Source of the DNA: an uncultured Lachnospiraceae bacterium
GTDB taxonomy: Bacteria; Bacillota; Clostridia; Lachnospirales; Lachnospiraceae
Assembly: GCA_949840915.1 (NCBI GenBank)
Contig: CATKXY010000019.1
Location: 1-45,918 of the forward strand
Direction of reading: 5' to 3'
Length of the DNA stretch: 45,918 nucleotides
The notes under the pieces were generated by a model. The model was given only the letters and a program-made list of their open reading frames with translations. It had not been told where the DNA came from and did no database searches. The position numbers were made by a program, and so were the translations under genes. Positions 17,473 through 25,974 of the stretch are shown here, piece by piece; position 1 is the stretch's first letter; every line of letters begins with the position of its first letter.

Positions 17473-18762
17473 ATGAGAATCGTGGAATTAACCCGGGATA
17501 CCAGAAAAGATATTCTGAATGATCTGTTAAAGCGCAGCCCAAATCACTATGGACAATACGAAGCTGCCGTGGGCGGGATCGTGGAAAACGTAAAAAATCA
17601 GGGCGATCAGGCTGTGTTTGAATACACGCAGAAGTTTGACAGGTTTCAGCTCACTCCTGACAATATACAGGTGACCAGGGAAGAGATACAGGAGGCATAT
17701 ACCAGGCTTGACGCCTCTCTGGTCGATGTGATCCGGCACTCTGCGGAGAATATCCGTTCCTTTCACGCAAAGCAGCTCCGCAACAGCTGGTTTGACGCAA
17801 AGGAGGACGGCACGATCCTTGGCATGAAAATGACTGCCATCGGCAGAGTGGGCGTATATGTACCCGGAGGCAAGGCCGCATATCCCTCCAGTGTACTGAT
17901 GAATGTGATTCCCGCCAAGGTAGCCGGTGTGAGCGAGATCGTGATGGCCACCCCTCCGGGAGCCGACGGAAAAGTATCCCCCGGTACTCTGGTGGCAGCG
18001 GATATCGCGGGAGTAAATACCATTTTTAAGGTCGGCGGAGCCCAGGCAATCGCTGCGATGGCTTTCGGCACAGAATCCGTTCCCAAGGTGGATAAGATCG
18101 TGGGGCCGGGTAATATCTTTGTGGCTCTTGCCAAGAAAGCAGTGTACGGCAATGTAAGCATTGATTCCATCGCAGGTCCCAGCGAGATACTGGTTCTGGC
18201 CGACGAGAGTGCAAATCCCCGCTATGTGGCCGCAGATCTGCTGTCTCAGGCGGAGCATGATGAGCTTGCAAGCGCAATTCTGATCACCGATTCCAAAGCG
18301 CTGGCAGAGAAGGTATCCGCAGAAGCGGAAGCCTTTACACAGATTTTAGAGCGCAGGGAAATCATACGGCAGTCCCTGGACAATTACGGGTATATTCTGG
18401 TGGCGGAAAATATGCAGGACGCAATTGACACAGCTAACGAAATTGCCTCCGAGCATCTTGAGATTCTCACCAGAAATCCCTTTGATGTCATGACCCGCAT
18501 TAAAAATGCCGGAGCGATTTTCCTGGGAGAATACGCCTCCGAGCCTCTGGGAGACTATTTTGCAGGGCCGAATCACATTCTGCCCACCAATGGCACGGCA
18601 AAGTTTTTTTCGCCGGTAAACGTGGATGATTTTATCAAAAAGAGCAGTATCATCTGCTATTCTAAAGAGGCGCTTGAGAAGGTCCATCAGGAGATCGAAC
18701 TGTTTGCAGAAAGCGAAGGACTGACCGCCCATGCAAACAGCATCAGAGTGCGGTTTGAGTGA
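17473..18762 (+). CDS. hisD: Histidinol dehydrogenase
   Basis: 429 residues, typical length. It oxidises L-histidinol to histidine in two NAD-dependent steps with zinc. Recognisable blocks are VGVYVPGGKAAYPSSVLMN, KIVGPGNIFVALAKK, DSIAGPSEILVLAD, the zinc and catalytic region SQAEHDELASAIL, and GPNHILPTNGTAKF. It sits 19 bases after hisG. Catalytic histidine and glutamate positions are conserved as far as I can judge by eye. Confidence 0.96.
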   Translation: MRIVELTRDTRKDILNDLLKRSPNHYGQYEAAVGGIVENVKNQGDQAVFEYTQKFDRFQLTPDNIQVTREEIQEAYTRLDASLVDVIRHSAENIRSFHAKQLRNSWFDAKEDGTILGMKMTAIGRVGVYVPGGKAAYPSSVLMNVIPAKVAGVSEIVMATPPGADGKVSPGTLVAADIAGVNTIFKVGGAQAIAAMAFGTESVPKVDKIVGPGNIFVALAKKAVYGNVSIDSIAGPSEILVLADESANPRYVAADLLSQAEHDELASAILITDSKALAEKVSAEAEAFTQILERREIIRQSLDNYGYILVAENMQDAIDTANEIASEHLEILTRNPFDVMTRIKNAGAIFLGEYASEPLGDYFAGPNHILPTNGTAKFFSPVNVDDFIKKSSIICYSKEALEKVHQEIELFAESEGLTAHANSIRVRFE

Positions 18763-18825
18763 ATCGGACAGACAATCAAACAATCGTGAACGAGCAGGCG
18801 CACAGCATTAGAGGAGGTACAAAAA

Positions 18826-19416
18826 ATGGCACGCACGGCAGAACTCAGACGAACCACCAGAGAGACAGACATTCAGCTTTCTTTGGATCTGGACGGAAAC
18901 GGCAATGCTTCCGTTGACACCGGAATCGGATTTTTTGACCATATGCTGGAAGGCTTTGCCAAACACGGGTTTTTCGATCTCGAATGCAGGGTAAAGGGTG
19001 ATCTGCAGGTGGATGGACACCATACGGTGGAGGACACCGGTATTGTGTTGGGAAACGCCATCCAGACCGCCGCAGGCGGGAAAAAGGGCATCAGGCGCTA
19101 CGGTCATTTTATTCTGCCTATGGACGACGCGCTTGCACTGGTGGCCGTAGATCTGTGCGGCAGGCCTTATCTGGACTTTCAGTGCGTTTTTCCCACCGAG
19201 CGGGTGGGATATCTGGACACAGAGCTTGTGCGGGAATTTTTTTATGCGGTATCGTACGCTGCAGGGATGAATCTGCACATCAGAATGCTAGCCGGAACCA
19301 ACAGCCATCACATGATAGAAGCGATGTTCAAGGCCTTTGCAAAGGCGCTGGATATGGCGGTGAGTTCCGAGCCGCGCACCACGGAAGTACTCTCCACCAA
19401 AGGGAGCCTGGAATAA
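18826..19416 (+). CDS. hisB: Imidazoleglycerol-phosphate dehydratase
   Basis: 196 residues, GAGGAGG before ATG 18826. It dehydrates imidazole-glycerol phosphate to imidazole-acetol phosphate. The manganese-binding histidine repeats are present: FFDHMLEGFAKHG, VDGHHTVEDTGI and, in the second half, the NSHHMIEAMFKAFAKAL stretch. The protein is monofunctional, without the histidinol phosphatase domain found in E. coli HisB. Confidence 0.96.
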   Translation: MARTAELRRTTRETDIQLSLDLDGNGNASVDTGIGFFDHMLEGFAKHGFFDLECRVKGDLQVDGHHTVEDTGIVLGNAIQTAAGGKKGIRRYGHFILPMDDALALVAVDLCGRPYLDFQCVFPTERVGYLDTELVREFFYAVSYAAGMNLHIRMLAGTNSHHMIEAMFKAFAKALDMAVSSEPRTTEVLSTKGSLE

Positions 19417-19450
19417 GCGATACGGACAAAAGCAGAAGGAAGAAGATTAC

Positions 19451-20809
19451 ATGAACAAAGAACACAGCGAAGCCATAACTAACAAAGAGGATCCGGAATG
19501 TGCCGGCAAAGAGGATACGCAGTCCGAGACCAAGAAATTTGTACCCTGTATCTATCTGTACCGCCAGCACGCGGTAAGGTCTTTATCCGACACCACCATT
19601 GTAGAGACCGATCCCCTGCGGCTGGTGTATCTGTACAATGAAAATAATGCGGATGAATTAATCGTGTTCGACATGTCCAATGAGGACGAGGAACATGAGG
19701 CCAATCTTGACAGCATGAAGGAAATCTGCGCTGCAGCGGAGATGGATGTCATCGGAGCAGGCAATATCAAGCGCATGGAGGACGTCAAGAAAATCCTCTA
19801 CACCGGCTGCAAGCGGGCTGTGCTGGACTACGAAAAGGAGAGCAATATCGCCATCACACAGGAGGTAGCCCTGAAGTTCGGACGGGAAAAGATTTGGATT
19901 TCCTACAATGACCCGCAGATCATACAGGAGCATAAAGGTCTGATAGAGCAGTATGTATCGGGTATGGTACTGATGAATCCCCACCGGATCCGCGAGACTA
20001 TGGCAGTTACGGACAGGCCTGTCCTGGTTCAGATCAATCAGATCGCTTTGAATAAGCTGATCGAGATTTTTGCCAGCGAAGGGGTCTGCGGTGTCACGGG
20101 CAATACCATTAACGACAATATCGGGGATATTTTGTCTCTGAAGGATATCTGTATGCAGAACGATATTGCGGTGGAGACCCTGAAAGCCGCCTATGCATGG
20201 TCCGATTTTAAATACAACAGCGACGGCATGGTACCCGTAGTCGTGCAGGACTATCGCACGGCAGAGGTGCTGATGGTTGCTTATATGAATGAGGAGGCCT
20301 ATCTGGAAACCCTGCGCACCGGCAAGATGACTTACTATAGCAGAAGCCGTCAGGAGCTCTGGCTCAAGGGTGCCACCAGCGGTCACTTCCAGTATGTGAA
20401 GAGCCTGACTGCGGACTGTGATATGGACACGATCCTTGCCAAGGTCTCTCAGGTGGGGGCCGCCTGCCACACCGGGGCCAGAAGCTGTTTCTTCAATGAC
20501 ATTGCCAGAAAAGATTATGAGCAGGCCGACAATCCTCTTCAGGTGTTTCAGGAGGTTTTCGATGTGATCCAGGATCGCAAGCTCCATCCCAAGGAGGGTT
20601 CCTACACCAATTATCTCTTTGACAAGGGAATTGACAAGATATTGAAAAAGCTGGGGGAGGAGGCGACAGAGATCGTCATTGCCGCCAAAAATCCCAACGC
20701 CAATGAAATAAAATACGAAATCAGTGATTTCCTCTACCACATGATGGTACTGATGGCAGAAAAGAATGTGACCTGGGAGGAAATCACCACTGAGCTTGCA
20801 AACCGCTAA
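19451..20809 (+). CDS. hisI: HisIE bifunctional enzyme with N-terminal degenerate HisA/HisF-like domain
   Basis: 452 residues, AAGGAAG before ATG 19451. Residues ~28-240 resemble a HisA/HisF (beta-alpha)8 barrel (KKFVPCIYLY, NNADELIVFDMS, DVIGAGNIKRMEDVKKIL, VCGVTGNTI). The first catalytic Asp of HisF (PCLDV) is Y35 here, so the barrel is probably non-catalytic. Residues ~250-350 are HisI, phosphoribosyl-AMP cyclohydrolase: LWLKGATSGHFQ, the metal site DCDMD (322-326) and ACHTGARSCFF with C339 and C346. Residues ~385-452 are HisE, phosphoribosyl-ATP pyrophosphatase: DKILKKLGEEATE and EISDFLYHMMVL. It therefore covers steps 2 and 3 of the pathway. It is the last gene of the operon; its stop overlaps the convergent next gene by four bases. 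Confidence 0.9.
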   Translation: MNKEHSEAITNKEDPECAGKEDTQSETKKFVPCIYLYRQHAVRSLSDTTIVETDPLRLVYLYNENNADELIVFDMSNEDEEHEANLDSMKEICAAAEMDVIGAGNIKRMEDVKKILYTGCKRAVLDYEKESNIAITQEVALKFGREKIWISYNDPQIIQEHKGLIEQYVSGMVLMNPHRIRETMAVTDRPVLVQINQIALNKLIEIFASEGVCGVTGNTINDNIGDILSLKDICMQNDIAVETLKAAYAWSDFKYNSDGMVPVVVQDYRTAEVLMVAYMNEEAYLETLRTGKMTYYSRSRQELWLKGATSGHFQYVKSLTADCDMDTILAKVSQVGAACHTGARSCFFNDIARKDYEQADNPLQVFQEVFDVIQDRKLHPKEGSYTNYLFDKGIDKILKKLGEEATEIVIAAKNPNANEIKYEISDFLYHMMVLMAEKNVTWEEITTELANR

Positions 20810-21216
20810 GGACGACTGCCCGCCGGCGGATTTGCAGGCGCTGATGTTTTCTCCGTGCCGGTCTGATCAGAGACCGTTTCCACCCATGTGGTGATGCTTT
20901 TTTCATAATCAGCGGAAATGGCGGAAAAGCACTGCTCGGCACGGATACCCAGAAAGCTTTTGCCGGACATATCGCAGACGATGATCAACAAAAACAGCGC
21001 GACAGCAAGAAGAATACGCAGGGGGAAAGTCTGAATGGGTTCCCCCTCGTCCTCCAGTTCTTCCATTTCTCTCATTCCGATCTCATCCGGGGGATAGACG
21101 CTTGTTCTCCCATAGAGCAGCTGTTCCCGGCGGAACAGATCGCTTCGGTCTTTCTGATAGCGGGAGCGGATCTGGCGCATCAATTCCATTTTTTTGTCCA
21201 CAGTAATGTTGCTCAT
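20806..21216 (-). CDS. Small single-pass membrane protein, unknown function
   Basis: 136 residues from ATG 21216, AGGAGG on the minus strand just upstream. The N terminus is charged and helical (KMELMRQIRSRYQKDRSDLFRREQLLYG) and cytoplasmic by the positive-inside rule. One transmembrane helix lies near residues 65-82 (FPLRILLAVALFLLIIV), then an outer domain and a Pro/Ala-rich tail. No family is recognised. It is convergent with the his operon and divergent from the radical-SAM gene. Confidence 0.65.
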   Translation of the reverse strand: MSNITVDKKMELMRQIRSRYQKDRSDLFRREQLLYGRTSVYPPDEIGMREMEELEDEGEPIQTFPLRILLAVALFLLIIVCDMSGKSFLGIRAEQCFSAISADYEKSITTWVETVSDQTGTEKTSAPANPPAGSRP

Positions 21217-21317
21217 ATGACTCCTCCTGTTATTACTTTATTGAAACGGTTCCTGCGGTATCGTATTGCTTTCCGGCTGAATAGTTATTAACAGTTTATG
21301 CGGTAGCTGTCCTCATC

Positions 21318-21347
21318 TTGCAGAAAAAAGGAAAGATATGCTATAAT
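21318..21347 (+). promoter_or_regulatory. Promoter upstream of the radical-SAM gene
   Basis: TTGCAG (21318-21323), 18-base spacer, TATAAT (21342-21347), about 28 bases before the start codon at 21376 with SD GAAGGAG between them. It is the only good -35/-10 pair seen in the 159-base divergent gap. Confidence 0.65.
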
Positions 21348-21375
21348 AAAGCGGACTGATGAAGGAGCAAAACAT

Positions 21376-24015
21376 ATGTGTACAAAACTGGCATTGTCGG
21401 ACGACATTTTGATGAAAATAGAAAAACCGGCCCGTTATATCGGCAACGAGGTCAATGCAGTCATAAAGGATAAAGATAAAGTGGCAATCCGTTTTGCCAT
21501 GTGTTTTCCTGATGTGTATGAGATCGGCATGTCACATCTGGGCATCCAGATTCTCTATGGAATGTTCAATGCCATGGAGGATGTGTGGTGTGAGAGAGTC
21601 TATTCTCCCTGGCTTGATCTGGATGCGGTCATGCGCCGGGAGCATATCCCGCTCTTTGCGCTGGAATCACAGGAGCCCGTGAAGGAATTTGATTTCCTTG
21701 GCATCACTATCCAGTATGAGCTGTGCTATACCAATATTCTGCAGATTCTGGATCTGGCGCAGATACCTCTCCTGGCTGCGGACAGAGGAGAGGACTGTCC
21801 CATCGTCATCGGCGGCGGCCCATGCACCTACAATCCGGAACCTCTGGCAGACTTTTTTGATATTTTTTACATCGGTGAGGGCGAAACACGCTATCAGGAG
21901 CTTTTTGCGCTCTATAAGGACTGCCGGGCGCGCTCGGAGAGCCGTGAGGAATTCCTGCGTCTCGCTGCAAGAATACCGGGTATGTATGTGCCGCGTTTTT
22001 ATCAGACGGACTATCACCGGGACGGCACTGTCGCGGCCTTTTATCCCACGGAGGAAGGAATACCCGCCACTGTCACAAAAGAGCTGGTCATGGATATGAG
22101 CGGAGTGTTTTATCCCATGAAACCGGTAGTGCCCTATATCAAAGTGACTCAGGACAGAGTGGTACTGGAAATTCAGCGCGGCTGTATCCGGGGCTGCCGG
22201 TTCTGCCAGGCGGGACAGATCTATCGTCCGGTGCGGGAGCGGGATGCGGACACTTTGACACAATATGCTCTTGAAATGCTGGAAAATACCGGACACGAAG
22301 AGATATCACTGAGCTCCTTAAGCTCCAGCGATTACGGAAAACTTCCCGAACTTATCGACTTCCTGATCGAGAACTGCCATGAGAAGCATATCAATATTTC
22401 TCTGCCGTCTCTGCGCATAGATGCCTTTTCGCTGGATGTGATGAGCAAGGTGCAGGATATCAGGAAATCCAGCCTGACCTTTGCCCCCGAAGCGGGGAGT
22501 CAGAGACTGCGCGATGTCATCAACAAGGGATTGACCGAAGAAGTCATTCTTCAGGGAGCCGCCATGGCCTTTGAGAGCGGGTGGTCCAGGGTAAAGCTCT
22601 ACTTTATGTTGGGGCTTCCCACGGAGACAGAAGAGGACATACGCGGTATCGCAGAGCTTTCCAACAAGATTGCCGCCGTCTATTTTGACAGAGTTCCGAA
22701 AGAAAAGCGCGCAAACGGCAGCGTACAGATCGTGGCCAGTACTTCCTTTTTTGTGCCCAAGCCCTTTACCCCGTTTCAGTGGGCTTCCCAGTGTACGGAG
22801 GAAGAATTTATTGCAAAAGCTTATCAGACGAGGAAAGCTCTGTCCGAACAGTTAAATCAGAAACGTATTCGTTACAATTGGCATGAGGCGGATGCCAGTG
22901 TCATGGAAGGAGTTCTGGCCAGAGGCGACAGACGGCTGGGCCGGGTGATCTTAGAGGTTTACCGGAAAGGCGGATATTTTGACGCCTGGGGAGAGTATTA
23001 CGATCATCAGAAATGGCTTGAGACCATTGAGGAATGCGGTCTGAGCGTGGACTTCTACACCAGCAGGCCCCGGGAGACGGACGAGCTGTTCCCGTGGGAT
23101 TTCATCGACTGCGGCGTGACAAAAGAGTTTTTAAAGAGAGAGTGGCTGAAAGCTCAGACGCAGCAGATATCCGAAAACTGCAAAATAAAATGTCAGGGCT
23201 GCGGTGCGGCGCGTTTTGGCGGAGGCATCTGCACCGAGTCAAAGGACAACGGATCACAACAGGATGCGGCGAAACCTTTAACCTTTGATAAGCCGGTGCA
23301 GAATACTGCCAAAACGCCCAATATCCGTCTGCGCATCAAATTTTCCAAGCACGGCGCCATTCGTTTTATCGGGCATCTGGACGTCATGCGCTTTTTCCAG
23401 AAAGCCATCCGCCGCGCAGGTATAGACGTGGCCTACACGGGAGGCTTCAGTCCCCATCAGATCATGTCATTCGCCGCACCTCTCGGAGTGGGAGCGGAAA
23501 GTAACGGTGAGTACATGGATATCGAGGTTCGTTCCCTCACCTCCTGCGAGGATGTGATGCGGCGTTTAAATGATTCCTGTGTCCCCGGTATTCGGGTCAC
23601 AGCCGTCTATATACTGCCTGAGAAAGCCGGAAATGCCATGGCTAGTGTAGCCGCGGCTTCCTATACCGTGCGATTTGCCCCCGGCAAAGCACCGGACATT
23701 GATATGGCTCAAGCCCTGCCGCGCTTTTTGGAAAAGGAGAGCATCCTGATCACCAAAGAGGGTAAGAAGGGTACAAGGGAAGTGGATATCCGCCCCGGCA
23801 TTTATTCCTGCCGCTGGGAAGACGATGCGCTGCATCTCTTGGTAGACGCTTCCAGCGCAGGCAATATTAAGCCCGTACAGATCGTGGAAGCTTTGTTGCG
23901 TGAGTATCATAAGACTCTCGCAGAAAATGCGCTTTTGATTACCAGAGAGGAACTTTACGGGGCTGTGGATTTGGCGGGAGAGCGACGGCTCTCACCCCTG
24001 GGAGAGATACTTTGA
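21376..24015 (+). CDS. Radical SAM protein, TIGR03960 fused to TIGR03936 (DUF2344)
   Basis: 879 residues, GAAGGAG before ATG 21376. The N-terminal ~230 residues form the B12-binding-like part of the TIGR03960 family (FPDVYEIGMSHLGIQILY, PIVIGGGPCTYNPEPLADFF). The radical SAM motif is C270-x3-C274-x2-C277 (RGCIRGCRFC). A cysteine group C602, C606, C609 and C619 links to the second unit. From ~649 to the end is the DUF2344 / TIGR03936 domain (RIKFSKHGAIRFIGHLDVMRFFQKAIRRAG, FSPHQIMSFAAPLGVG). In many Firmicutes these are adjacent genes upstream of RNase G, as here. The reaction is not known; a link to tRNA or ribosome modification is an inference from neighbourhood. Confidence 0.9.
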   Translation: MCTKLALSDDILMKIEKPARYIGNEVNAVIKDKDKVAIRFAMCFPDVYEIGMSHLGIQILYGMFNAMEDVWCERVYSPWLDLDAVMRREHIPLFALESQEPVKEFDFLGITIQYELCYTNILQILDLAQIPLLAADRGEDCPIVIGGGPCTYNPEPLADFFDIFYIGEGETRYQELFALYKDCRARSESREEFLRLAARIPGMYVPRFYQTDYHRDGTVAAFYPTEEGIPATVTKELVMDMSGVFYPMKPVVPYIKVTQDRVVLEIQRGCIRGCRFCQAGQIYRPVRERDADTLTQYALEMLENTGHEEISLSSLSSSDYGKLPELIDFLIENCHEKHINISLPSLRIDAFSLDVMSKVQDIRKSSLTFAPEAGSQRLRDVINKGLTEEVILQGAAMAFESGWSRVKLYFMLGLPTETEEDIRGIAELSNKIAAVYFDRVPKEKRANGSVQIVASTSFFVPKPFTPFQWASQCTEEEFIAKAYQTRKALSEQLNQKRIRYNWHEADASVMEGVLARGDRRLGRVILEVYRKGGYFDAWGEYYDHQKWLETIEECGLSVDFYTSRPRETDELFPWDFIDCGVTKEFLKREWLKAQTQQISENCKIKCQGCGAARFGGGICTESKDNGSQQDAAKPLTFDKPVQNTAKTPNIRLRIKFSKHGAIRFIGHLDVMRFFQKAIRRAGIDVAYTGGFSPHQIMSFAAPLGVGAESNGEYMDIEVRSLTSCEDVMRRLNDSCVPGIRVTAVYILPEKAGNAMASVAAASYTVRFAPGKAPDIDMAQALPRFLEKESILITKEGKKGTREVDIRPGIYSCRWEDDALHLLVDASSAGNIKPVQIVEALLREYHKTLAENALLITREELYGAVDLAGERRLSPLGEIL

Positions 24016-24044
24016 GGATAGCAGAATAAAATTAAGGAGACGCA

Positions 24045-25343
24045 ATGAGTCGGCAGATTAACAGCAGCAGGACAGGACTTTCCGAGAACCAGCGCAATGT
24101 TAATAAGGGCGGGAAGCTCTTGTTCACCACATATAAAAATCAATTGTCGGCACTGTTGATCTCAGACAACAGACTGCGCGCGGCACAGTTTTTCCCTGCA
24201 GAATCCAGTCTTATGGGGGCGGTGTATATTGCCAAGGTCAAGAATGTGGTGAAAAATCTGGATGCCTGCTTCGTCGAGATCGGAGGAGAACCGCGAAAAA
24301 TTTGTTTTCTCTCAGGTAAGGACAGTAAGCACCCGTTTTTGTTAAACCGAAAATGGGACGGCAGAATTCTGGAGGGCGACGAATTCCCTGTACAGGTCGT
24401 AAAAGATGCACAGAAAACGAAGCAGCCCTCGGTCACCACTATAATCTCTCTGTCAAATGAATACTTTGCGCTGAGTGTGGGAGACCCGCGCACAGGATTT
24501 TCGGCCAAGCTGAGCGCCGGGCAAAAAAGGGAACTGCGCAATGTTCTGAAGAAAGCGCAGGCTCTGCCCCCGGAGCCGCTTGCGCTGCAAGACGCTCCCA
24601 CATTCGGTCTTGTGGTACGCACCCGGGCAGCCGAACTCTTGGAGGAGGAAAACGGCAGGACACTGCTCCTGGAATCCCTGCAGCAGCTTCATCAGGACTG
24701 GCAGGAGCTCTTTCAGACAGCACTGCATCGCACCTGTTTTTCCTGTCTGCGGGAGCCCCCCGCCCCATGGCAGGATACACTGGAATATCTGGTTTATCCC
24801 GATGAATATGAGGAGATACTTACTGACGACGAGCACATTTACGCACAGCTTCAGGCAAGCGGTCTGATCCCTGTTGATAAAAGCGTCAGGCTATATGGCA
24901 GATCGGAACGGGAAGAGCTTCCCCTGTCCAAGCTCTACGGCTTGGAACACAAGCTGGATACGGCCCTGAACCGCCGTGTATGGCTCAGATCCGGCGGTTA
25001 TCTCATCATCGAAGCAACAGAGGCTCTTACCGTGATCGACGTGAATTCGGGCAAATGTGAGGCGTCAGGAGCATCCTGCGAGATCTGCACACGCATCAAT
25101 AGAGAAGCGGCGGAGGAGATCGCCCTGCAGCTGCGCCTGCGCAATCTCTCCGGCATTATAATCGTAGATTTTATCAATATGGACTCCCCGGCCGATCAAA
25201 AATCGTTATTAAATTATCTGAGCACACTCACCGCAAGAGACCGGCAGAAGACTGCGATTGTGGATATAACGCCTCTGGGCCTGGTGGAGATCACGCGCAA
25301 AAAGAACAGAAAACCCCTGGCAGAACAAATTTCACATGCCTGA
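24045..25343 (+). CDS. rng: Ribonuclease E/G family protein (RNase G-like), short
   Basis: 432 residues, AAGGAG before ATG 24045. A single-strand endoribonuclease of RNA processing and decay. The S1-like region is near residues 55-125 (VYIAKVKNVVKNLDACFVEIG). The catalytic DNase I-like domain has EATEALTVIDVNSGK (first metal Asp) and LSGIIIVDFINMDS (second metal Asp), followed by VDITPLGLVEITRKK. The protein stops about 12 residues later, so the CxxC zinc-link that joins the dimer in E. coli RNase E/G, and the C-terminal domain after it, are missing. The N terminus has an unusual ~20-residue polar extension. The 3' neighbour starts 16 bases downstream. Confidence 0.9.
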   Translation: MSRQINSSRTGLSENQRNVNKGGKLLFTTYKNQLSALLISDNRLRAAQFFPAESSLMGAVYIAKVKNVVKNLDACFVEIGGEPRKICFLSGKDSKHPFLLNRKWDGRILEGDEFPVQVVKDAQKTKQPSVTTIISLSNEYFALSVGDPRTGFSAKLSAGQKRELRNVLKKAQALPPEPLALQDAPTFGLVVRTRAAELLEEENGRTLLLESLQQLHQDWQELFQTALHRTCFSCLREPPAPWQDTLEYLVYPDEYEEILTDDEHIYAQLQASGLIPVDKSVRLYGRSEREELPLSKLYGLEHKLDTALNRRVWLRSGGYLIIEATEALTVIDVNSGKCEASGASCEICTRINREAAEEIALQLRLRNLSGIIIVDFINMDSPADQKSLLNYLSTLTARDRQKTAIVDITPLGLVEITRKKNRKPLAEQISHA

Positions 25344-25359
25344 CAAAGAGGAAGCGGAT

Positions 25360-25938
25360 ATGAATTTTCAATTTTTAGACTTTCGGAAAGTCCGGGACGG
25401 AAAATATCTTAAAAATTATGAGATTACCTACACCAACAAGGCCGGTAAAGAAAAGAAATATGAGATGGTGAGCCGCAGGGAATTGCACTCAATCGAAGAT
25501 GTGGGCGCTGCGCCCAGCGGCGTCTCCATCGTGGCTACCTGCCGGGACCGACTGCTTTTATTACACGAGTTTCGCATGGGCGTCAATCGTACAATCTATA
25601 ATCTCTGTGCCGGCATGATCAACGAGGGAGAGAGTATCGAGGACTGTATCGCCAGAGAGCTGTATGAAGAGACCGGACTGCAGATCCGTAAGATTAAAAC
25701 CATACTGCCTCCCTCATTTGCGGCGGTGGCCATCTCGGATACCACAACATACATTGCTTTCGCGGAAGTGGAAGGGAGCTTTTCCGACCATTCCTCGGAT
25801 AACGAACAGATCGAGGCACATTTTTATACAAGGGAAGAGGTAAAGGAACTGCTGGAGACCGAAAGCTTCAGTTCCAGAGCCCAGATGGCGGCATATTTCT
25901 TTGCCTATTACGGATTCAATACGATACAGGAGAACTGA
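25360..25938 (+). CDS. NUDIX hydrolase (ADP-ribose pyrophosphatase-like)
   Basis: 192 residues. ATG 25360 is preferred (GAGGAAG seven bases upstream) over an in-frame start at 25336 that would overlap rng. The Nudix box is complete: G85-x5-E91-x7-R99-E100-x2-E103-E104-x-G106-L107 (GMINEGESIEDCIARELYEE). The beta strands before it (RLLLLHEFRMGVN) resemble ADP-ribose pyrophosphatases of the NudF type. The exact nucleoside diphosphate substrate is not determined by sequence. Confidence 0.88.
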   Translation: MNFQFLDFRKVRDGKYLKNYEITYTNKAGKEKKYEMVSRRELHSIEDVGAAPSGVSIVATCRDRLLLLHEFRMGVNRTIYNLCAGMINEGESIEDCIARELYEETGLQIRKIKTILPPSFAAVAISDTTTYIAFAEVEGSFSDHSSDNEQIEAHFYTREEVKELLETESFSSRAQMAAYFFAYYGFNTIQEN

Positions 25939-25974
25939 TACGGTGGTAAGCTGCATAACGGGAGGTTTGACAAC

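Noticed and set aside
19658..20740. 360-residue minus-strand frame opposite hisIE
   Set aside because: A mirror frame of a motif-rich histidine enzyme. It has no coding features of its own.
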